Counted from the first letter of the stretch, positions 49,396 to 58,838 are shown. The stretch is DNA of 64,000 bases from Planctomycetaceae bacterium (GCA_011525785.1 WYBT01000052.1:1-64000); one strand, 5' to 3'. Notes: a model not told the origin generated them from the sequence alone. A program made the numbers and translations.

Positions 49396-50232
49396 TCAGA
49401 CTTGGGTGTCCAGGCAGTCCGGCTCGGATCGAAGGTGGCGCGCGATGATCCTGCACCACTCATCGGGCTGGGCTACGAGAGTCGGGTAGACGGCGGCGAA
49501 GCCGTCCCACTGAAGCGCGCGGAGTTCGGGTGGAATAGACTTGAGCGCGCGAGCCTTGCTCGACGCGGGTTCGTCGCCTCGCGAGATGTTGCACTCCATG
49601 CACGCCGCTACGAGGTTCTCCTCGGTGTTCTGCCCGCCGTGAGTGACTGGCACGAAGTGGTCCGCGCTGGCCCAGCTCATTTGGAGCAGACGGAGCATGG
49701 CGCCGTCCCGCCCGTTGCGGTGGTAGTAGCCGTGCGCGGGTGCGCGACTTGCGAGCTCGCGCAGAGTTGGAGCGAAGAAGAGCGGACGCAGGCAATAGCG
49801 GCAGTGCCACGAATCACGGCCCCACACGCGGAACTGAAGCGCCTTCGAAATGGCGCGCCGGTCCGCGCTTGTATTCACGGCGCAGGCTTCAGGCGGCGAG
49901 CTCGCATCGCCGCACGCCGTCGGAGGCTGCGTCGTACACGACACGGCCCGGTCCCCGGCCGAAACGTTGGCCCGCGGGGCTGGTGTCGGGGCTTGGCGCA
50001 CAGCGCCATCGATCACCGTGAGGCTTCTCACCCAGACCCAAACCGGCCGCTCGATGGAGGTCGCACTGTCATCTGGCTCGACGAGCCAGTGCGTGGTGTG
50101 ACCATCGGAACCGGTCTCCCAGTCGATGCGCCGGCCAGTGCGTCCGATGAGCTCAGCACTCGGTAGTGGGTAGCGCTCGAAGTGCTTCGTGATCCTGACG
50201 CGATCTCCGATCAGATCATCATTGCGTGTCAT
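49396..50232 (-). CDS. HNH endonuclease-domain protein
   Basis: The 278-aa protein has an N-terminal region of unknown fold (RVRITKHFERYPLPSAELIG) and a C-terminal HNH nuclease domain. Zn-type Cys pairs appear in WHCRYCLRPL and AACMECNISRGDEP, and the catalytic core is SADHFVPVTHGGQNTEENLV. Such domains occur in restriction, anti-phage and homing systems as well as unlinked genes. Local GC is visibly lower than in flanking genes, suggesting acquisition. No modification methylase or phage gene is adjacent, so the role is open. Confidence 0.82.
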   Translation of the reverse strand: MTRNDDLIGDRVRITKHFERYPLPSAELIGRTGRRIDWETGSDGHTTHWLVEPDDSATSIERPVWVWVRSLTVIDGAVRQAPTPAPRANVSAGDRAVSCTTQPPTACGDASSPPEACAVNTSADRRAISKALQFRVWGRDSWHCRYCLRPLFFAPTLRELASRAPAHGYYHRNGRDGAMLRLLQMSWASADHFVPVTHGGQNTEENLVAACMECNISRGDEPASSKARALKSIPPELRALQWDGFAAVYPTLVAQPDEWCRIIARHLRSEPDCLDTQV

Positions 50233-50265
50233 GCTTCGCCGCCGGTTCGCGATGCGGAGACACGA

Positions 50266-51231
50266 TCACAATTTCGACTCGTCGCGCCACCAGTCGCCCT
50301 GCGCGACTTGGGCGATGCCCTCGGCGTAGGTGCGCGGCTGCCAGCCGAGCTCCGACACGGCGTTGGAGATGTCGTGCTCGTGGTGCAGGTTGAAGTAGGC
50401 GCTGGCGCGGCGGTCGGCGGTGTTGTCGACGAACAGGCCCTTCAAGAAGATCGCGCGGTCGGCCCACTTCTTCGAAATGTTGCGACGCTTGATCCCGCCG
50501 CCAGTGGCCTTGATGGTGAGGTCGACGAACTCGTTGTAGGCGATGCCGCCGGGGCCGGCGAGCTCGTAGCAGCAGTCGATCCCGCGCTCGAAGGTGAAGT
50601 AGCGCAGCACCGCGTCGATCACGTCGTCGACATGCACCGGGTTGATCTTGGAGAGCCCGTCGTGCGGCACCCAGAACGTCCCGCTCTTGCTCGCGCACTT
50701 GCGCAGCAGCGGCGCGGTGTGGCGGTAGTCGCCGACGCCGTACACCAAGGTCGGCCGGAACGAGGCCCACTCGATGCCCGAGCCGCGGATCAGCTTCTCC
50801 TGCACGCGCTTGGAGTCGCGGTAGTAGCTGTAGACCGGCGCGCCGATCACGGCTGACGAGACGACCCAGATCTGGAAGTCCTTGTTCGCCTCGCGCTTGG
50901 CCGCGTCGAGCAGGTTGGTGGTGCCCTGGACGTTGACCTTCTGCATCTCCTCGTCGCCGAGGTGATCGTGCGCGCTCGCCAGGTGAATGAGCAGATCCAC
51001 GCCGCCCAGGAAGCCCGCGAGCGAGTCGGAGCGCGTCAAATCGCCGGTGTGCACTTCGAGCGCGCCCGCGACGCCCTTGGCGGCTTCGGTGACGACGCTC
51101 TCGCGGCCCGCACGCGCGAGCGCTCGCACGCGATGCCCCGCGCGCATCATTCCGCGCACCATGTACTGACCGATGAATCCCGTGGCGCCGGTGACGGCGA
51201 TCGACAGGGCTTTGTTCTTGAGCAGCGGCAC
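50266..51231 (-). CDS. NAD(P)-dependent epimerase/dehydratase (extended SDR)
   Basis: The 321-aa protein has the nucleotide-binding Gly motif AVTGATGFIGQYMVRGMM, the DLLIHLAS segment, and the active-site YxxxK in YYRDSKRVQEKLI. The C-terminal half (RPTLVYGVGDYRHTAPLLR; DGLSKINPVHVDDVIDAVLR) is typical of sugar-nucleotide epimerases, 3-beta-hydroxysteroid dehydrogenases and related enzymes. The substrate cannot be read from sequence. It is followed by the HNH gene and preceded by the spermidine-synthase-like gene on the same strand. Confidence 0.87.
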   Translation of the reverse strand: MPLLKNKALSIAVTGATGFIGQYMVRGMMRAGHRVRALARAGRESVVTEAAKGVAGALEVHTGDLTRSDSLAGFLGGVDLLIHLASAHDHLGDEEMQKVNVQGTTNLLDAAKREANKDFQIWVVSSAVIGAPVYSYYRDSKRVQEKLIRGSGIEWASFRPTLVYGVGDYRHTAPLLRKCASKSGTFWVPHDGLSKINPVHVDDVIDAVLRYFTFERGIDCCYELAGPGGIAYNEFVDLTIKATGGGIKRRNISKKWADRAIFLKGLFVDNTADRRASAYFNLHHEHDISNAVSELGWQPRTYAEGIAQVAQGDWWRDESKL

Positions 51232-51267
51232 GGTGAGGCGTGGGGGAGAGAGTGGGGCGGAGAGGTT

Positions 51268-53634
51268 CTACCCGTCGCTCGGCAGGGCTCCAAGGCCGCT
51301 GCGGCGGATCAGCGTCTGCCCGTAGGCCGCTGCGGCCGCGCTGCGACCGCTGGGAACGGCGTCGAGGAACGAATGCAGCGCGCTGCGCGCCCAGTGCGCG
51401 TACTCGCGCGAGGCGACAGGCAGGCGCTCGACGACTTCGGGCCGTCCCGACCAACGCAGCACGTCCACGCTGTAGCCCGCCAGGAAACTGAGCGGCGAGC
51501 GGAACTCGAGCACCGGCCGCACGTCGCGCATGGGCTGCGTGGCGCCGATCCACGCGCGCAATTCGGCGCTGTCGGCGACGTCCAGCGCTGCCAGCTCGTG
51601 CGCCCCGCGGATCCCGATCTCCGCCAGCCGCTCGGGCAGGGGCGCGGGCAGCGGCGCGAGCGCGAGTTCCGTGCCCCACGGCTCGTTGGCCCCGATCAGC
51701 GCGAGGTCGTAGGCGGTCAGGTACGCCGCGACATGCTCGAACGCGCCGGACCAGCTCGCGCAGAGCACCTTGAGATCGTCGGTCGACAGCTCGTACAGGC
51801 TGAGCCACTGCGAGGCGATCCCGCGCGGCGCCAGGCGCGCCGACATCGAGCGGAAGTACTCGAGCGTGTACAGGTCGCTCGAGCCGCGCGTCCAGATGTG
51901 CACCGGATCGGAGGTGATCAGGTCGTAGCGCCGCTCGCTGCGCGCGAGCGCGTGACGTCCGTCCACGAAGCGCAAGCTCACTCGCGGATCGTCGACGACC
52001 CCGCCGTTCCAGCGCGCGAACAAGCGCGCCGCGTCCGCGACGCGCGGCTCGAGCTCGAACACGTCGACCGACTCGATGTGCGGCAGGTCGAGCAATGCGC
52101 CCGACGTCGTTCCCGCTCCGAGTCCGATGACCGCAGCGCTCCTGACTTCGCCGTGCAGCAGGCCGGGGATGTACGCGAGCAAGCGCTGCAGCCGCATGTC
52201 GACCGGCGCGGTGCTCGCTTCGACCTTGCCGTTGATGCGGATGGCGCGCACGAGTTCGCCATCGGCTTCGAGGTTGTCCTCGACCGAGACGTTCTCCGAG
52301 CGTCCAGATGCGGAGTACAGCACGGTGCGTCCGGGCGGCGGGTCAGCGGGAGCGACGGCCCACGCGAGCGGCGCGAGGCACAGCAGGCGCAGCCACGGTC
52401 GAGCTCGCGTGCGGAGCTGCGCGACGATCACAACCAGCGCGAGCGGCGCCAGCGCTGCGATGAAGGCGCCGCGCTGGCCCAGGTGCTCGAGCCCAACGAA
52501 GCCGGCGAACAACGCGCCGCTCAGCGCGCCAAGCGTGTTGGCGAGGTACACGCGCCCCAGCAGCACTTCGCTCGCTCGCCCGGGCGCGCGTTCGCTCGCG
52601 AGCGCGGCGCAGGCGGGCAGCGCGGCGCCGAACGCGACCGCCGGTCCGAGCAAGGCGAGCGCGGCGACGATTGCGTGCGAGGCCCACAACGCCAGCGGCG
52701 AGGCGTCGGGCCGCAGCCGATTGTCGAGCCCCGCGAACAGGTCGGGCTCATCCAACTGCCAGCGCAACGCCGCCACGCCCAGCGCTGCGGCGAGCAACGC
52801 CCCGACGGCGCAGCGCTCGAGCACGACCAGCGAACGCGCGCGCGAAGCGAGCCACTCGCGCGCCTGGAAACTGCCGAGTGCGATGCCGCCCAGGAAGACT
52901 GCGAGCACCAGCGCGAAGGCGTACACCGACGCGCCGGTGACCGAGATCAACACGCGCGTCATCACCACCTCGAGCGCGAGGCTGGCGGTCCCGAAGGCGG
53001 CGGCGAAGACGAGCGGCAGCGCGTCGATGCTGTGCGGAGCGCTCGCGAGCGGCTCGCGGGCTTCGACGCGCGGCGCGCTGAGGCTCAGACCGAGTGCTGC
53101 GCACAGCGCGGTGAGCCCCGCGGCGCCCCACAGCGCTCCGTGCAGTCCGAGCACGGGCATGAAGAACGCCACGCTCGCCAGCGCGCCCACGCACGCGCCG
53201 AGGGTGTTGACGCCGTAGAAGCGCGCCGTGGCCTCGCCCAGGCGCTGGCGCTCGGCCAGCACCAGCCGCGCCATGACGGGCGCCGTGGCGCCCATGGCGA
53301 GGGTCGGCGCGAGCAGGAAGGCGCTCGCCAGCCCCAGGCGCGGCCCCAGGCCTTCGACCGGGTCCAGGGCCCCCGCGGCCCAGGGCACGGCGCTGGCCCA
53401 CAGGCCGATGAACAGCTCGAGCGCGGCATACAGTCGTCCGGGGCTGAGCACGCGGGCCGCCAGCGGCGCGGCGAGCCAGGCGCCCAGACCTAAACCGAGC
53501 ATGAAGACCGCCAGCACCAGCGCGGTCGACTGCGCGTGGCTGCCGAGCAGTCGGGCGAGGAGGCGCGCCCAGACGGACTCGTAGACCAGCGCGGCGACGC
53601 CGCTGAGGAAGAACACCAGGTCCGTGCGTCGCAT
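51268..53634 (-). CDS. Fused membrane protein/spermidine-synthase-like enzyme
   Basis: The 788-aa protein has about 12 membrane helices in residues 1-400 (LVFFLSGVAALVYESVWARL, AVFMLGLGLGAWLAA, GLASAFLLAPTLAMGATAP). A soluble spermidine-synthase-type methyltransferase fold follows (AAVIGLGAGTTSGALLDLPH, IESVDVFELEPRVADAARLF, YDLITSDPVHIWTRGSSDLY). The SAM-type pocket is recognisable. Similar fusions exist widely with unknown product; aminopropyl transfer from decarboxylated SAM, with 5'-methylthioadenosine as by-product, is the default guess. It is divergent from an MTA/SAH-nucleosidase-like gene, with 24 bp between the starts. Confidence 0.87.
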   Translation of the reverse strand: MRRTDLVFFLSGVAALVYESVWARLLARLLGSHAQSTALVLAVFMLGLGLGAWLAAPLAARVLSPGRLYAALELFIGLWASAVPWAAGALDPVEGLGPRLGLASAFLLAPTLAMGATAPVMARLVLAERQRLGEATARFYGVNTLGACVGALASVAFFMPVLGLHGALWGAAGLTALCAALGLSLSAPRVEAREPLASAPHSIDALPLVFAAAFGTASLALEVVMTRVLISVTGASVYAFALVLAVFLGGIALGSFQAREWLASRARSLVVLERCAVGALLAAALGVAALRWQLDEPDLFAGLDNRLRPDASPLALWASHAIVAALALLGPAVAFGAALPACAALASERAPGRASEVLLGRVYLANTLGALSGALFAGFVGLEHLGQRGAFIAALAPLALVVIVAQLRTRARPWLRLLCLAPLAWAVAPADPPPGRTVLYSASGRSENVSVEDNLEADGELVRAIRINGKVEASTAPVDMRLQRLLAYIPGLLHGEVRSAAVIGLGAGTTSGALLDLPHIESVDVFELEPRVADAARLFARWNGGVVDDPRVSLRFVDGRHALARSERRYDLITSDPVHIWTRGSSDLYTLEYFRSMSARLAPRGIASQWLSLYELSTDDLKVLCASWSGAFEHVAAYLTAYDLALIGANEPWGTELALAPLPAPLPERLAEIGIRGAHELAALDVADSAELRAWIGATQPMRDVRPVLEFRSPLSFLAGYSVDVLRWSGRPEVVERLPVASREYAHWARSALHSFLDAVPSGRSAAAAAYGQTLIRRSGLGALPSDG

Positions 53635-53658
53635 CGCCGTTGCGACACAATAGCCAGC

Positions 53659-54351
53659 GTGCAGCGCGAGGCCTCACCTACCCAGCGATCCCCGGGCGCG
53701 TTGGGCGTGCTGTGCGCGCTGCGCGAGGAGTTGGGCGGGCTGTCGGAGCTCCCGCACGAGCGGCGCACGCTGTTGGGCCTGGAAGTGCGCGAGTTCGAGC
53801 TGCACGGACAGCCGCTGGTGGCCGTCGTCGCCGGGGTCGGCAAGGTGAACGCCGCGCGCGGCGCGTGCGCACTGCTCGCGGCGGGCGCGACGCGCGGGCT
53901 GCTGGTGGTCGGCGTGTGCGGGGGACTGAAGCCCCACCTCGGTCCGGGCGCGCTGGTGCACTGCACACGTGCGGTCCAGACCGACCTGTCGCGCGTCGAG
54001 GGACGCGAGAGCCGCGCGGACGAGCGCCTGCGCAGCCTGTGGCGCGAGGTGGCGCCCGGGTCCGAGGGCTACTTCCTGACCGCCGATCGCCCGGTGCTGT
54101 CCTGGTGGCGCAAGGCGCGACTCGCGCGCGCCTTCGCGGGCGACTGCGTGGCCGACATGGAGACCGCCGCCGCCGGCGCGATCGCCGCCAACGCCGGCGT
54201 GCCCTGGGCCGGACTGCGCGCCGTGACCGACCGCGCGGACGCCCTCGGCGGGCTGTGGTTCAAGCTCCACTTCCCAAGCCAGGCGGGGCGCGCGGCCGAT
54301 ACGGTCCCCTCCCTGGTCGCGCGCCTCGAGCGCGACGTTCCCCGTGACTAA
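53659..54351 (+). CDS. MTA/SAH nucleosidase-like nucleoside phosphorylase
   Basis: From GTG 53659 the 230-aa protein shows the nucleoside-phosphorylase fold: LGVLCALREELGGLSELPHE, VVAGVGKVNAARGACALLA, GLLVVGVCGGLKPHLGPGAL, and the substrate-binding VADMETAAAGAIAANAGVPW plus RAVTDRAD, whose Asp would protonate adenine. This resembles 5'-methylthioadenosine/S-adenosylhomocysteine nucleosidase or hopanoid-associated phosphorylases. Its start is 24 bp from the divergent spermidine-synthase-like gene, so the pair may form and clear MTA. Confidence 0.83.
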   Translation: MQREASPTQRSPGALGVLCALREELGGLSELPHERRTLLGLEVREFELHGQPLVAVVAGVGKVNAARGACALLAAGATRGLLVVGVCGGLKPHLGPGALVHCTRAVQTDLSRVEGRESRADERLRSLWREVAPGSEGYFLTADRPVLSWWRKARLARAFAGDCVADMETAAAGAIAANAGVPWAGLRAVTDRADALGGLWFKLHFPSQAGRAADTVPSLVARLERDVPRD

Positions 54352-54484
54352 CGAGCCCGTCATTCACCGCCCCCCGCAGCGCGCGCTAGGCTGGCGCAAT
54401 CGGGGGGACAGGGTGCGCGGCGGCGTCCGGGGGCGTCGGTGCGTGCCTTGTGCGCGTTCCACCGCCAGAGTTCACGGCGGCACG

Positions 54485-54541
54485 ATGGAGCAGCTCAGCA
54501 GCTACACGAACGGTAAGCGCGGGGGGCAGTCCGCACCATGA
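54485..54541 (+). CDS. Possible 18-aa leader peptide before the sugar transferase
   Basis: ATG 54485 opens MEQLSSYTNGKRGGQSAP, ending in a TGA that overlaps the next ATG as ATGA. The overlap would couple its translation to the sugar-transferase gene. It is too short for homology, so a chance frame is possible. Confidence 0.3.
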   Translation: MEQLSSYTNGKRGGQSAP

Positions 54542-56022
54542 CGGCGGCCGGCAGCTACGTCCGCAGGCACTTCGAGCCGCTGATGCTCTCGGTGCAGGTG
54601 CTCATCGACCTCGCGGTGGTGTGGCTGGCCTGTTATCTCGGCTGGGCGGCGCGCGAGTGGATCGCCTACAGCTCCGGGCCGAACTTCGAGGACCACCGCG
54701 AGGTGTTCCTGCTCACCTCGGCGGTCACGTTGGTGTGCTTCCACACCTACGGCATGTACAGCCCGCTGAAGAGCCTGCTGAACATCGAGGAGTTCAAGGC
54801 CGTCGCCAAGAGCACCACCGCCGCGTTCCTGGTGGTGCACGCGCTGTTCACGATCCTGCGCACGGCCACGCTGCCCTCCAAGGGCATCTACGAATTCATC
54901 CTGCCGCTGCACCGCTTCGTGGACCTGCACATGGTCGACGAGCGCGGGGAGTGGCTGTTCTCGCGCCTCTCGGTGCTGCTCGCGTTCGGCTTCATCCTCG
55001 CGCTGACGACCGTCAGTCGCTTCTGCTCGTTCAAAGCCATCCAACTGCTGCACCGGCGCGGCATCGGCAATCGCAACGTGCTGATCTACGGGACGGGCGA
55101 CACCGCCAAGCGCCTGCAGAAGAAGTTCGTGCTCGTGCCGACGCTAGGGCTCAACCTGATCGGCTTCGTCGGCTCGTCGAGCGACGAGGTCGGCCGGCGC
55201 ATCGACCGCGCCGACGTGCTGGGCACGGGCGACGAACTCGACTTCCTGATCCGGCGCTACAAGATCAGCGAGGTCTTCGTCGCGATGCCCGAGGCGCGCG
55301 AAGAGGACCTGATGGCGATCGTCGAGCTGCTCGAGCGCGCTGGCGTCGTCTACCACGTCGTGCCGCGCTTCTACCACCTGTACTCGCACAAGGTGCGCAT
55401 CGAGACGCTCGACTCGATCCCGCTGATCACGCGCCCCGATCGCGAGCCCGGCCCGCTGCAACGCTTCGCCAAGCGCGCGCTCGACCTGGTCGTGGCCTCG
55501 CTGGTCGTGCTGCTCGGCGCGCCGCTGTTCCTGATCGCCGCGCTCTTGATCAAGCGCGAGTCGCCCGGGCCGGTGTTCTTCCGCCAGGTGCGCGTCGGCA
55601 AGGACGGCAAGCCCTTCGAGATGATCAAGTTCCGCACGATGCACGTGCACCTCTCGGGCGACGCTCCCAAGCCCAAGTCGCACGACGATCCGCGCCTGAC
55701 GCACATCGGGCGCTGGCTGCGGCGCTACAGCCTGGACGAGCTGCCCCAGGTGCTCAACGTGCTGCGCGGCGACATGTCGATCGTCGGCCCGCGGCCGGAG
55801 ATGCCCTTCATCGTCGAACGCTACGGACCGATCGAGCGCGAGCGCCTGCGCGCCAAACCGGGCCTCACCGGGCTGTGGCAGATCTCCTACGCGCGCGGCG
55901 AGGCGATCCACGAGAACATGGAGTACGACATCTACTACATCGAGCACCAGTCGTTCCTGCTCGACGTGGTGATCATCGCCCTGACCGGCTTCGCGGTGGT
56001 GAAGGGCACCGGCGCCTACTAA
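54538..56022 (+). CDS. Undecaprenyl-phosphate sugar phosphotransferase (WcaJ/WbaP-like)
   Basis: The 494-aa initiating glycosyltransferase moves a sugar-1-phosphate onto polyprenyl phosphate, the first step of exopolysaccharide or O-antigen assembly. It has N-terminal membrane helices (MLSVQVLIDLAVVWLACYLG and following), a CoA-binding-like middle domain (VLIYGTGDTAKRLQKKFVLV), and the C-terminal transferase domain with FAKRALDLVVASLVVLLGAP, GPVFFRQVRVGKDGKPFEM, IKFRTMHV and SIVGPRPEMPFIVERYGP. ATG 54538 overlaps a short leader. It heads the glycan cluster. Confidence 0.93.
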   Translation: MTAAGSYVRRHFEPLMLSVQVLIDLAVVWLACYLGWAAREWIAYSSGPNFEDHREVFLLTSAVTLVCFHTYGMYSPLKSLLNIEEFKAVAKSTTAAFLVVHALFTILRTATLPSKGIYEFILPLHRFVDLHMVDERGEWLFSRLSVLLAFGFILALTTVSRFCSFKAIQLLHRRGIGNRNVLIYGTGDTAKRLQKKFVLVPTLGLNLIGFVGSSSDEVGRRIDRADVLGTGDELDFLIRRYKISEVFVAMPEAREEDLMAIVELLERAGVVYHVVPRFYHLYSHKVRIETLDSIPLITRPDREPGPLQRFAKRALDLVVASLVVLLGAPLFLIAALLIKRESPGPVFFRQVRVGKDGKPFEMIKFRTMHVHLSGDAPKPKSHDDPRLTHIGRWLRRYSLDELPQVLNVLRGDMSIVGPRPEMPFIVERYGPIERERLRAKPGLTGLWQISYARGEAIHENMEYDIYYIEHQSFLLDVVIIALTGFAVVKGTGAY

Positions 56023-56035
56023 CCTGCGCCGGCGC

Positions 56036-57169
56036 GTGCGCGTCCTGCACATCATCGAAGCGACCATCGGCGGCGCGCGCCGCCACGTGGTCGACGCCTG
56101 CCGCGGCCTCGCGCAGCGCGGGGTGAGCACCAGCCTGGTGTGCGCTGCCCTGCGCGAACCCGCGATGCGGCGCGACATGGCCGAGCTGGCGGCGCTGGGC
56201 GTCGAGGTCCGCGAGCTGCGGATGCTGCGCGCGATCCGGCCGCACGTCGACCTGGGGCATGTGTTCGCGCTGCGGAGCACGTTGCGCGAGCTGCGCCCCG
56301 ACGTCGTGCACACGCACTCCAGCAAAGCCGGAGTGCTCGGCCGGCTCGCTTCGCGCACGGTTGGAATCGGCGCGCGCGTCCACACTCCGCACACGTTCGC
56401 GTTCCTGTTCGGCGCGATGTTCAGTTCGCGCTCGCGCGCGCTCTTCCGCGCCGTCGAGCGCTCGCTGGCGCCGAGCACCGCGCGCTTCATCGCGGTCTCG
56501 CGCGATGAGTCCGCGACCTTCGCCAGCGCGGGCTTCATTCCCGCGGACAAGGTGCGCGTCGTGCCCAACGGGGTCGAGCCGGAGCGTTTCGCGCGGGCGC
56601 AGCCGCTCGCGCGCGCCGACTTGGGCGTGCCCGGAGACGCGCCGTGCATCGCAGTGGTGGGGCTCCTGAACATCGCCAAGGGACAGGACCTCGCCATCCG
56701 CGCGCTGGCCGAGCCCGGGCTCGAGCGCGCGCACCTGGTCGTCGTCGGGCACGGCGAACTGCGCGCCTCGTACGAGCAGACCGCGCGCGAGTGCGGCGTG
56801 CTCGAACGCGTGCGCTTCCTGGGTTGGCGCGACGACGCGCCGCGCATCCTGCGCACGGTCGACGTGCTGCTGCTCCCGTCGCGCTGGGAGGGCATGCCGT
56901 ACATCGTGCTCGAGGGACTCGCGGCGGGACTGCCGGTGGTCGCCACGCGCGTCGACGGCGCGCGCGGCGTGCTCGAAGAGGCCGGCTGCGGCGAGCTGTG
57001 CGAAGTGGGCTCGGTCGAGTCGATCGCCGACGGTCTGCGGCGCATGCTCGCGCGCTCGCGCGCCGAGCGCGCTGAACTCGGCCTGCGCGGGCAGCGCGCG
57101 GTGGCCGAGCGCTATACGTTGGCGCACATGGTCGACGGCCTGCTCGAGGTCTACCGGGAACTCGCGTGA
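56036..57169 (+). CDS. GT4 glycosyltransferase
   Basis: The 377-aa GT-B enzyme starts at GTG 56036 (RVLHIIEATIGGARRHVVDA). The acceptor-side DVVHTHSSKAGVLGRLASR, the donor-side IAVVGLLNIAKGQDLAIRAL, and EX7E-type LPSRWEGMPYIVLEGLAAGL are diagnostic of family 4. It retains the sugar's anomeric configuration while extending a lipid-linked glycan in the cytoplasm. Sugar and linkage are unknown. It is followed by a second GT4 whose GTG overlaps the stop (GTGA). Confidence 0.92.
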   Translation: MRVLHIIEATIGGARRHVVDACRGLAQRGVSTSLVCAALREPAMRRDMAELAALGVEVRELRMLRAIRPHVDLGHVFALRSTLRELRPDVVHTHSSKAGVLGRLASRTVGIGARVHTPHTFAFLFGAMFSSRSRALFRAVERSLAPSTARFIAVSRDESATFASAGFIPADKVRVVPNGVEPERFARAQPLARADLGVPGDAPCIAVVGLLNIAKGQDLAIRALAEPGLERAHLVVVGHGELRASYEQTARECGVLERVRFLGWRDDAPRILRTVDVLLLPSRWEGMPYIVLEGLAAGLPVVATRVDGARGVLEEAGCGELCEVGSVESIADGLRRMLARSRAERAELGLRGQRAVAERYTLAHMVDGLLEVYRELA

Positions 57170-58296
57170 AGGTCCTGCACGTCATCACGACGCTCGACGT
57201 CGGCGGCGCGGAGATGCACCTGCTAGCGCAAGTGCGCGGCCAGGCTTCGCGAGGCCACGAGGTGCGCGTGGCCTACCTCAAGGGGCACGGTTCGCTGGAG
57301 AGCGACTTTCGCGCGGCGGGAGCAAGGGATGTCGTACGCGTGGGCAGCGGTCCAGGGCTGTTCGCGCGTCTGTGGCCGCACCTGCGCTGGGCGCAGATCG
57401 TCCACACGCACCTGCTCAAGGCCGACATGGCCGGCGCGCTCGCGGCGACGCTCGCCGGTCGACGCGCAGGCTTGATCGCGAGCAAGCACAACGACGAGCG
57501 CGTGCTCGAGCGGCCGCTGGTCTCGCTCGTGCACGGCCTGATCGGCGCGCTCCCGCAGCGCACGATCTGCCTCTCCGACCACGTCGCGCGCTACATCGAG
57601 CGCTACGGCCGCGTGCGGCGCGACAAGCTCGTGCGCATCTACTACGGGCTCGACCCGACGCCCTTCGAGCGCGCTGCGTCGGACACGGCCGCGCGCGCGC
57701 GGGTGCGCGAGGAACTGGGCATCGCGCCCGACGAGGTCGTGTTCGTGTGCGTCGCGCGCTTCGCGCCGCAGAAGGCGCACGACGTGCTGCTGCGCGCCCA
57801 TGCTCAACTCGTGGCGAACGCCCCGCGCGCGAGGCTGCTGCTCGTGGGCGACGATCCCTTCGGCGACGGTCGCGTGCGCGCCGAGGCGCTCGCGCGCGAG
57901 CTGGACTTGAAGGAGCGCGTGCTCTTCGCCGGCATCCGCCGCGACGTGCCGGCCGTGCTCGCTGCCTCGGACGTGTTCGTGATGAGCTCCCTGTGGGAGG
58001 GGCTCGGGCTGGTGTTCCTCGAAGCCATGGCCGCGGGCATGCCCGTGGTCAGCACGCGCGTCTCCGCCATCCCAGAAGTGGTCGAGCACGAACTCACCGG
58101 ACTGCTCGTCCCGCCCTCCGACGTGGCCGCGCTGTGCGCCGCCATGGCCGCGCTGGCGAACGATCCCGCGCGCCGCGCCGCCTTGGGGGCGCGCGGTCGC
58201 GAGCGGGTGCGAAAACTCTTCGGGCTCGAACGCATGGTCGAACAGACGCTGGAGCTGTACGCCGCCGTTCAGGGGCGGGCGGCCGGGGGTCGATAG
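57166..58296 (+). CDS. GT4 glycosyltransferase
   Basis: The 376-aa protein from GTG 57166 carries VITTLDVGGAEMHLLAQVRG, QIVHTHLLKADMAGALAA, VFVCVARFAPQKAHDVLLRA and SSLWEGLGLVFLEAMAAGMP, a complete GT4 set with the catalytic Glu pair. It is translationally coupled to the preceding GT4 and probably acts next in the same pathway. Sugar specificity is not readable. Confidence 0.92.
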   Translation: MKVLHVITTLDVGGAEMHLLAQVRGQASRGHEVRVAYLKGHGSLESDFRAAGARDVVRVGSGPGLFARLWPHLRWAQIVHTHLLKADMAGALAATLAGRRAGLIASKHNDERVLERPLVSLVHGLIGALPQRTICLSDHVARYIERYGRVRRDKLVRIYYGLDPTPFERAASDTAARARVREELGIAPDEVVFVCVARFAPQKAHDVLLRAHAQLVANAPRARLLLVGDDPFGDGRVRAEALARELDLKERVLFAGIRRDVPAVLAASDVFVMSSLWEGLGLVFLEAMAAGMPVVSTRVSAIPEVVEHELTGLLVPPSDVAALCAAMAALANDPARRAALGARGRERVRKLFGLERMVEQTLELYAAVQGRAAGGR

Positions 58297-58322
58297 ACTG
58301 CGCTCGCGAGGCCCACACGAGC

Positions 58323-58838
58323 GTGAGCGACCAAGCCCCCCAACCCCGCAGCGCGCCAGAGCCCGAGGGTGACTTCTCCCCGGGACTGCTCGACGACCCG
58401 TCGACCGCACAGTCCGATCGCTCCAAGCCCTACCGCGGCCCTGATCGGCGCAGCCGGCCCACTCCGCGCTTCTCGCGCTACACGCTGTTCGGCGGCCGGC
58501 GCAAGCGCGGCCGGCGCGACGGCGAGAACGAGAACAGCTTCGTCGACCAGTACAGCCCGCGCTTGCTCGCGGTGATGTTCTGGATCGGCCTGATGAACAT
58601 CGGCGACAGCTTCTTCACGCTGCACCACATCCAGGCGGGCGCGATCGAGCTCAACCCTGTCGCCGCCTGGATGCTCACGACCGGTCGCACGGGCTTCGTG
58701 CTGCTCAAGGCGAGCGTGATCACGATCCCGCTGATCGTGCTGACGCTGCACAAGAACTTCTCGCTCGCCCGCGTGGGCATCTGGACCGCCGCCGGGGCCT
58801 ACACGGTCCTGTTCGCGTACCACATCGCGCTGCTCTGA
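58323..58838 (+). CDS. DUF5658-like membrane protein
   Basis: From GTG 58323 the 171-aa protein has a disordered basic N terminus with GPDRR and GGRRKRGRR repeats. Then come three or four helices: LLAVMFWIGLMNIGDSFFTL, IELNPVAAWMLTTGRTGFVL, LKASVITIPLIVLTLHKNFS and VGIWTAAGAYTVLFAYHIAL. The short Asp/Asn motif GDSFFTLHHIQAGAIELNP is characteristic of DUF5658, whose function is unknown. It lies 26 bp after the preceding GT4 within the glycan cluster. Confidence 0.8.
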   Translation: MSDQAPQPRSAPEPEGDFSPGLLDDPSTAQSDRSKPYRGPDRRSRPTPRFSRYTLFGGRRKRGRRDGENENSFVDQYSPRLLAVMFWIGLMNIGDSFFTLHHIQAGAIELNPVAAWMLTTGRTGFVLLKASVITIPLIVLTLHKNFSLARVGIWTAAGAYTVLFAYHIALL

